Assembly: GCF_004337985.1 (NCBI RefSeq)
Contig: NW_021940922.1
Coordinates: forward strand, 961,382-1,025,381
Direction: 5' to 3'
DNA from: Pyricularia pennisetigena
Lineage: Eukaryota > Ascomycota > Sordariomycetes > Magnaporthales > Pyriculariaceae
Length of the DNA: 64,000 nt
Shown: piece by piece, positions 59,010 through 64,000 of the stretch
Layout of the letters: each line of letters begins with the position of its first letter
Position numbering within the stretch: position 1 is the first letter of the stretch
Position numbers and translations under genes: made by a program
Notes under the pieces: generated by a model
The model's input: only the letters and a program-made list of their open reading frames with translations
What the model was told of the DNA's origin: nothing
The model's database searches: none

Positions 59010-60171
59010 CTAACGTGAATAGGCGCGCAAAAAAACTTCGACAACGCAAGCGGCGATTGTCCAGGCTCCCAGAATGAAGTTGCTCCTGTGCAAAGTGCCG
59101 CCAGTCGCGGGATTTTTGCCGTCAAACTGAGCCAGTTGCCTACTCAACTCCCAAACCCAAACGCACATCCAAGCGAGCCAGAGCCAGGCCGAACGAAACC
59201 GAGCGAGGCACAGAGGGGTGTATACGATGATGGGAGCAACTAGTATGGCAAGCAGCAGGTGGATCTTGCCGTCACCCAATAGGTTGTACATCGAGTTGAC
59301 CTTCATCTTGCGGTCGTCGGCCACATCCTGGTAGCTGTAGGCAGTGTTAAGGTAAAGAGTCCAGAAGAAAACCACGACGAAAAGCGGAAGGGTCCGCTGC
59401 AAGATTTCCAAAAACTCTTCGTGGCGTCCGCTTATCGCGGCGCGGCCAATCACGGCCGGCCAGGCGATTGTGAAGCCCAAGAAGTACTGCGGATAAATGC
59501 CGAGCTTGAGAGCGAATGGCCTTTTGCCGAAGGGGTAGAGGATGGTGGCCAGACAGACAGGAATAAAGTTAGGCCAGCTTTGTAGCTCGGTTAAATCAGC
59601 AAAGCTAAGCTGGAATTATAATGTAACAGGTCGCAAGGGGATCAATGGCTTACACGTCCTTTCCGTCAAGAAATATATCCATGATGGCCAGGGAAACAAC
59701 CGTTTGAACGAGCATCCAGACCAAGGCCTGAGTGGTCGTCACTTTGCCTGCTGCCAACGGTCGGCTCTTGGTCCTTGCTACATTGACGTCGATTTCGCGG
59801 TCGACCAAGTCGTTCCATACCATTCCGGCGCCGCAAAAAGCGCAAGCGGCCAGAAACACCAGCCATGTTTGCTTGAAGACGGCCGCAGCAGATAAAGAAC
59901 TGTCGCGAAGCAGCTCCTGTGATCCAGTGAGGAGCGCAGACCAAACTTTTGACAAGTGAATTTTTAGTACTTTTTTGTTTCTTCTTTTTTTTTTTGTGAT
60001 CTTGACCCAGCTTTTTTCCCCCAGGCATCGACATCTCTCGGAGGCAGAATATCAGATCTCACCTGCTGCAAATGTTGTAAACAAGGGATTGTACTTGTCA
60101 AATCGCGAGAGACTAATGAGGTTACAAGTCAAATCCTTCATTGACGAGTTGACATGTTTGGTTGTAGACAT
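59010..60171 (-). CDS. UbiA-type polyprenyltransferase (meroterpenoid)
   Basis: Inferred exons 60171-60063, 59945-59654, 59577-59010 give 322 residues, normal for the family. Introns are GT-AG and phases agree. First Asp-rich motif NDLVDREID near residue 81, second YQDVADDRK near 216; both bind the Mg2+-diphosphate. About eight or nine hydrophobic helices indicate a membrane protein, probably ER. It would attach a geranylgeranyl (or farnesyl) chain to the PKS-derived acceptor. With a GGPP synthase, Pyr4-type cyclase and FAD epoxidase beside it, this fits the diterpenoid-pyrone pathway. No disabling change seen, unlike most neighbours. Divergent from the cyclase gene. Confidence 0.88.
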
Positions 60172-61131
60172 TTTGAAATTGGCAATAGCTGAGTGACTGC
60201 TGGTTCACCGTCAAAATAAAGTACGGATAGAGAAGGGCTGTGTCACACGGCGGAACAACTTTCAATATGTTCAAACATCATATATCATTTTTTCGGATGA
60301 ATCCGCATCAAGCTTATAGTGCGGAATAAGTGGTCACTGCAAATGATTTGCCTCCTTCGCCAGTTTCTGTCCGGCACGCAGATCGGAGGTTTTTCTCCTG
60401 ACGTGCGTTGAAAAAATGTCATTTTTAAACAAAAATGAACAATTGGTTTTTCCATATCTGGCATTTATCTCGATTCTACACGGTATCGCCATTTGTGGTT
60501 TATTTTTCAATATACTTTGTTGTTAGGGGAATACTCCGCGGGGCTACCTGGCACCCCCGCCCCAGCTGTGGGTAACGAATTTCGGGCTTTAAGCGAAACT
60601 GTGGATATAATATGTATTTGAAAAGGATGATTGGAAATATACCTGTGTCGATCTTTTCCTGCTATCATTTTAGAATGTGCGGACTATTAAGGCCGCCCCG
60701 GCGTTTACTTTCGCTTGTCTGCAGACTGGAAAGTTTCACCGGATTGCACCTTTAAGGATGAATGAACTCAATTTAAGACATGTTTTTTTTTTTTTTTTTT
60801 TTTTTGGATTGGGCTCGTAGACCCAACTCCGGAGCAGATGCACCCCGTATCATCTGATATATTATTGACCACCAACGATCGTACCATGTAGGGTATCCTT
60901 TCCAAATTTGCCCCAAAATATGGGTTGCCTCGTCTTCAATGCTAACAAAGCTTCTTCGATCTAGTCTGTTGACAGGTTACGCCCGAGGTTAAATCACCTC
61001 AAGCCTACGCAATCCCCGTTTCGATCCTGTTCCAATACCCATCGCATTCCGCCTCATTCCACATCACACCCCCTACTCAAAAATATATCCCGTTCCTCTC
61101 CACTGCCACCAGTCGCATCCTTGTCGCCAAC
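60172..61131. promoter_or_regulatory. Divergent promoter between prenyltransferase and terpene cyclase
   Basis: 960 bp between two outward-facing start codons, so both promoters should lie here. Contains 23 T at 60783-60805. No gene or clear operator recognised. Confidence 0.4.
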
Positions 61132-61916
61132 ATGGACAGGCACGACATCTCGCGCGCTCCCCCCGAGTACTTGGAGGTCAAGTGGATCGCGGACCTCTGC
61201 AAGCTCCTCATGGGGCTGGGGTGGACGACCAACTACGCCGGCATGATTATGCGCTCCATCAAGGACCGCACGTACAGCATGTCGGTGATGGCGCTGTGCA
61301 ACAACTTTGCGTGGGAAATCACGTACGCCTTCATCTACCCCTTCGGCAGCGGGCTGGAGCTCTACGTCCACTACACGGGCCTGCTGATCAACTGCGGCGT
61401 CATGTACACCGCCGTCATGTGCGCCGCTCGTGCAGCGCAACTTCATCAAGCTGGTCGTCATGGCAATCGTTGGTTTTGCGTCGGGCCACATTGCCTTCGC
61501 CATGCAGGTCGGTCCCAAGGTAGGGCAGGGCTATTCGGCTTATGCGTGCCAGATGCTTCTGAGAACGGGCGGCTTGTGTCAACTGCTCTTTCGAGGCCAT
61601 TCCAAGGGCATTTCTTACCTTTTGTGGTAAGCCTCCTGTCGTCTCCCTTTCACCGTCGATCGAGACTAGAGGGAGGGTCATTGATCTCATTTTTGAGCCA
61701 GGTTTTCCCGCTTTTTTTGGCTCGCTGGTACTGGCTCCGCAGGATATATTCCGATATAAGTACTGGAGGGCCGATCACGAGGAGCTTGCAACACCGCTTT
61801 ACATCTGGTTCGTTTGCGCGTTTTTCGTCTTGGATGGCGGTTACGGGATAGCCTTGTACTATGTGAAGCGTTTCGAGAAGACTCAGCAAGCTGCAGCAAA
61901 GTCAAAGGAAAACTGA
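61132..61916 (+). pseudogene. Pyr4-family terpene cyclase with frame disruptions
   Basis: Integral-membrane cyclases of this family have about 240 residues and five to seven helices, and close the epoxidised prenyl chain. Exons 61132-61626 and 61702-61916 are recognisable. The N-terminal part keeps FAWEITYAF, whose Glu62 corresponds to catalytic Glu63 of Pyr4. After NCGVMYTAVM (near 61415) the expected KF..EW segment is missing and the sequence resumes one frame off as PLVQRNFIKLVVMAIVGF. In exon 2 a run of seven T (61712-61718) instead of six shifts FSRFF from GSLVLAPQDIFRYKYWRADH; the later DGGYG carries the second catalytic Asp. So there are two frame breaks, one with loss of about ten residues. 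The T run alone could be a sequencing error; the deletion is less easily dismissed. Confidence 0.8.
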
Positions 61917-62137
61917 TATGCTGATAGCAGCTCCGCACTGAAGAAAAATGGCGACCCCCGGATGGTGGAATTTTATATAGTCCTATATAGCAACAGAGCT
62001 GAGCTGGTAGCAAGATACTACCTGCACATGTTTTGCCAAGACTATAGACTGATTCTCCTAGTTTTTTCAAGGGTTTTAGGGTCAACAGAAAACTAAAAGG
62101 ACTACCAGCATGTGTCCAATCTAAGTCAGTATCCCAT
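61917..62137. other. Convergent 3' spacer
   Basis: 221 bp between the convergent ends of the cyclase and the epoxidase genes; no feature recognised. Confidence 0.5.
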
Positions 62138-63864
62138 CTACACAGCCCGTGACTCCCGTCCCTTGCTGTTTACCAGAAGCAGGTAGCAACTCGAGATTAA
62201 CCCACAAGCCGAAGCTACCAATGGCCATCTGGCAGTCGCTGCCTGCGGAGCGTACTGCCCCCAGGTGGCGTTTGCAAGCACCCTTTCTGGAACCGGGAGA
62301 AATTCGATCATCTGACCGCCGGCAAACATTCGGAAGGGCTTGGTCTGAATCCAGTCCATGATCCATGGCATGACGTATCTTGCAGCGAAAGATCTGATGG
62401 CCCCATCTCGGGCGTGGAATCTTGTCACCGTTTCCGAGACTTGGCACACCTCAGTCACTCTTGACACGTGGTTCTTGTTGAAACGGTCCAGGAGTGCGGA
62501 AACCTCCAAGTCAGACGGCTTTTCGCCTGGTTCCTTCTCGGCCAGGCACCGGTGGAGCAGGTTCACAAGCACGGCGACATCTTCAATGCACATGTTTGCT
62601 CCCTGCCCGAAGTTGACGGTCATCTGGAGATATGCAAGTCGGGATCATGTCAGGGAAGAGCTCGCTCGCAGGTTATGAATAGACCCAAGGAAAAAGAAAA
62701 AAAAGGATCGTACCTTGTGGATGCTGTCGCCAATACAGACCATTCTCCCATGAGTCCACGCCTGGAAGACGGCCTCTTCCATGGCCAACATGCTGCAGGC
62801 CGTCCTGCTGGTCCAGACCTTACGGAATGTGACGCCGCCCTCGTCTTGAACCACAACGTCAAGCAGCGGCGTGCAAGCTTTGACAATGTCAGCCTCGCCA
62901 AACTTCGGTGCGGTTTCATAGGTATATGACAGCTCCATCTTCCTGACGAGGAGCCAGAAAACTACATCGTCCTTGGAATTGATGACGATGAGGGCCCCTC
63001 GGCCGTCGAGAAAGTTCATCGTCTGCTCGCCAGCCTTGAGCTCTGGGACGTCGCGCGAGATGCCAAACACGCATGAGAACTCCACTTTGATGTCTGAAAA
63101 AGAATGTGTGGAATTGATAGTGTCAACCTCTCCCTAGTTTTGCCCTCAGGTAAAACCTTTTATTTTTTACCTACATTTAGCCTCCCTCTGAGGCAGAGCA
63201 GAAGAAACGTCTTCTGGGCCCAGCCTCCGCCAAATTTCACTGCGGATCTTGCTGTGGATGCCATCCGCACCTACAACCAGATCGCCAGTGTACACGGTCC
63301 CGTCGGCGCAGTGTACCCGTACGCTGCCTGGCTTTTCGACACCCGGGAGATCTTCGACGGCCGTCACCAGCTTGTTTGTGAAAGCCTTTGACTTGTCGGG
63401 GAGAGCATTTTATAGGATATCGAGCAGAGCCCGGCGCTCCAGGAACGCGATGGGGTAGCCGAATCTAGGTTTTCAAAACAAAAAGGCGTTTGGTTTAGAA
63501 ACCGGAGCGGCAGAGAGCCGGCAGACGGCACGTACCTTTCGTGAGTGGTCCTGGCGTATGGACTATGGTAGCGATAACCGTCAGGGTAGTAAAGACCCGA
63601 CACGCCCAGGGGCTCCGATATGGCCTCGATGGCGCTGTACACGCCAATCTGGTCAAGCACGCGGGCTCCGTTGGGCAGGATCCCCACCGACGCCCCTATC
63701 TGTGGTGCGAATTCTCCTCTGCCTTCCAAGAGAACATAGTCAATGTTCATCCGCTGTAGAGCGTGCGCCAGAACAAGACCTGAGATGGAGCCGCCGACGA
63801 TGACTACTATAAAAGAGTCAGAGTCATGGCCTGATTGCTTCCTGGGAGCTATAGGTGTAGACAT
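62138..63864 (-). pseudogene. FAD-dependent monooxygenase (epoxidase) with an in-frame stop
   Basis: Inferred exons 63864-63536, 63464-63175, 63093-62714, 62623-62138 total 1485 nt (494 residues) with matching GT-AG introns. N-terminal FAD fold ([17 protein letters not shown], then YVLLEGR), DGIHSKIR, the GD motif CIGDSIHK followed by NFGQGANMCIED, and a C-terminal hydrophobic helix (ASACGLISSCYLLLV) match Pyr5/AusM-type epoxidases, which oxidise the terminal alkene of the prenyl chain before cyclisation. In exon 2 the codon after RRALLDIL is TAA (63412-63410); the same frame continues as [15 protein letters not shown]. Family members normally have Tyr there, so one base change (TAT/TAC to TAA) explains it. 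The truncated product would lack most of the enzyme. Confidence 0.82.
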
Positions 63865-64000
63865 GGTATGCTGTCTCGAGAGGATTGAACAGAAGGCTGC
63901 TCCTGATTCGCGTTTGTTGACGGATCAAATCCAATGCAAATACAGCCTAGAGTCACGGCGCAATCTTATGCTTTTTTTTTTTTTTTTTTTTGATATACTC
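63865..64000. promoter_or_regulatory. Upstream region of the epoxidase gene
   Basis: 136 bp upstream of the start codon up to the window edge, with 20 T at 63972-63991. Nothing else recognised. Confidence 0.4.

Overview
The window is from the nuclear genome of a filamentous ascomycete (Pezizomycotina). The evidence is short GT-AG introns of 50-130 bp, fungal-type NRPS and PKS enzymes, and GC-balanced gene blocks alternating with very AT-rich, stop-riddled repeat DNA that looks like the product of repeat-induced point mutation (RIP). I cannot name the species. Exon coordinates below were derived by hand from splice signals and reading frame, without transcript data.

Block 1 (1-18.6 kb) is a secondary-metabolite locus that looks intact. 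It holds an NRPS running off the left edge (A-T-C-T-C visible, minus strand), a full-length ABCC-type ABC transporter (minus), and divergently a 2506-residue highly reducing PKS (KS-AT-DH-MT-KR-ACP, no enoylreductase motif). The layout suggests a lipopeptide or polyketide-peptide product with a dedicated exporter.

Block 2 (about 18.6-45.5 kb) is an AT-rich island built of nested, decayed mobile elements: Fot1/pogo DDE transposase relics, a Copia integrase relic, a foldback-like element, and many copies of one non-coding DNA element family. That family has TAGTCTCAG ends, two hairpin-rich arms (here called A and B) and 9-bp target-site duplications. One spot shows three levels of nesting. A RIP-damaged reading frame with a signal-peptide-like start sits between element copies.

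Block 3 (about 46.7-63.9 kb) is a meroterpenoid cluster: non-reducing PKS with SAT and methyltransferase domains, P450, O-methyltransferase, GGPP synthase, UbiA prenyltransferase, Pyr4-type terpene cyclase and FAD epoxidase. This is the gene set of decalin-type diterpenoid pyrones (subglutinol/higginsianin class). The PKS, P450, GGPP synthase, cyclase and epoxidase are each broken by internal deletions, frameshifts or a nonsense codon. Only the O-methyltransferase and the UbiA prenyltransferase read as intact, so the pathway appears dead. The cluster is split by a second AT-rich patch (about 52-57 kb) with younger copies of the 9-bp-TSD element family and a 111-residue predicted small secreted protein.

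The two most notable things are the pathway caught during decay, including a GGPP synthase that has lost exactly the exon for its first Asp-rich motif, and the apparently undescribed element family, which ranges from about 1.9 kb down to a 206-bp form that is little more than its two arms.
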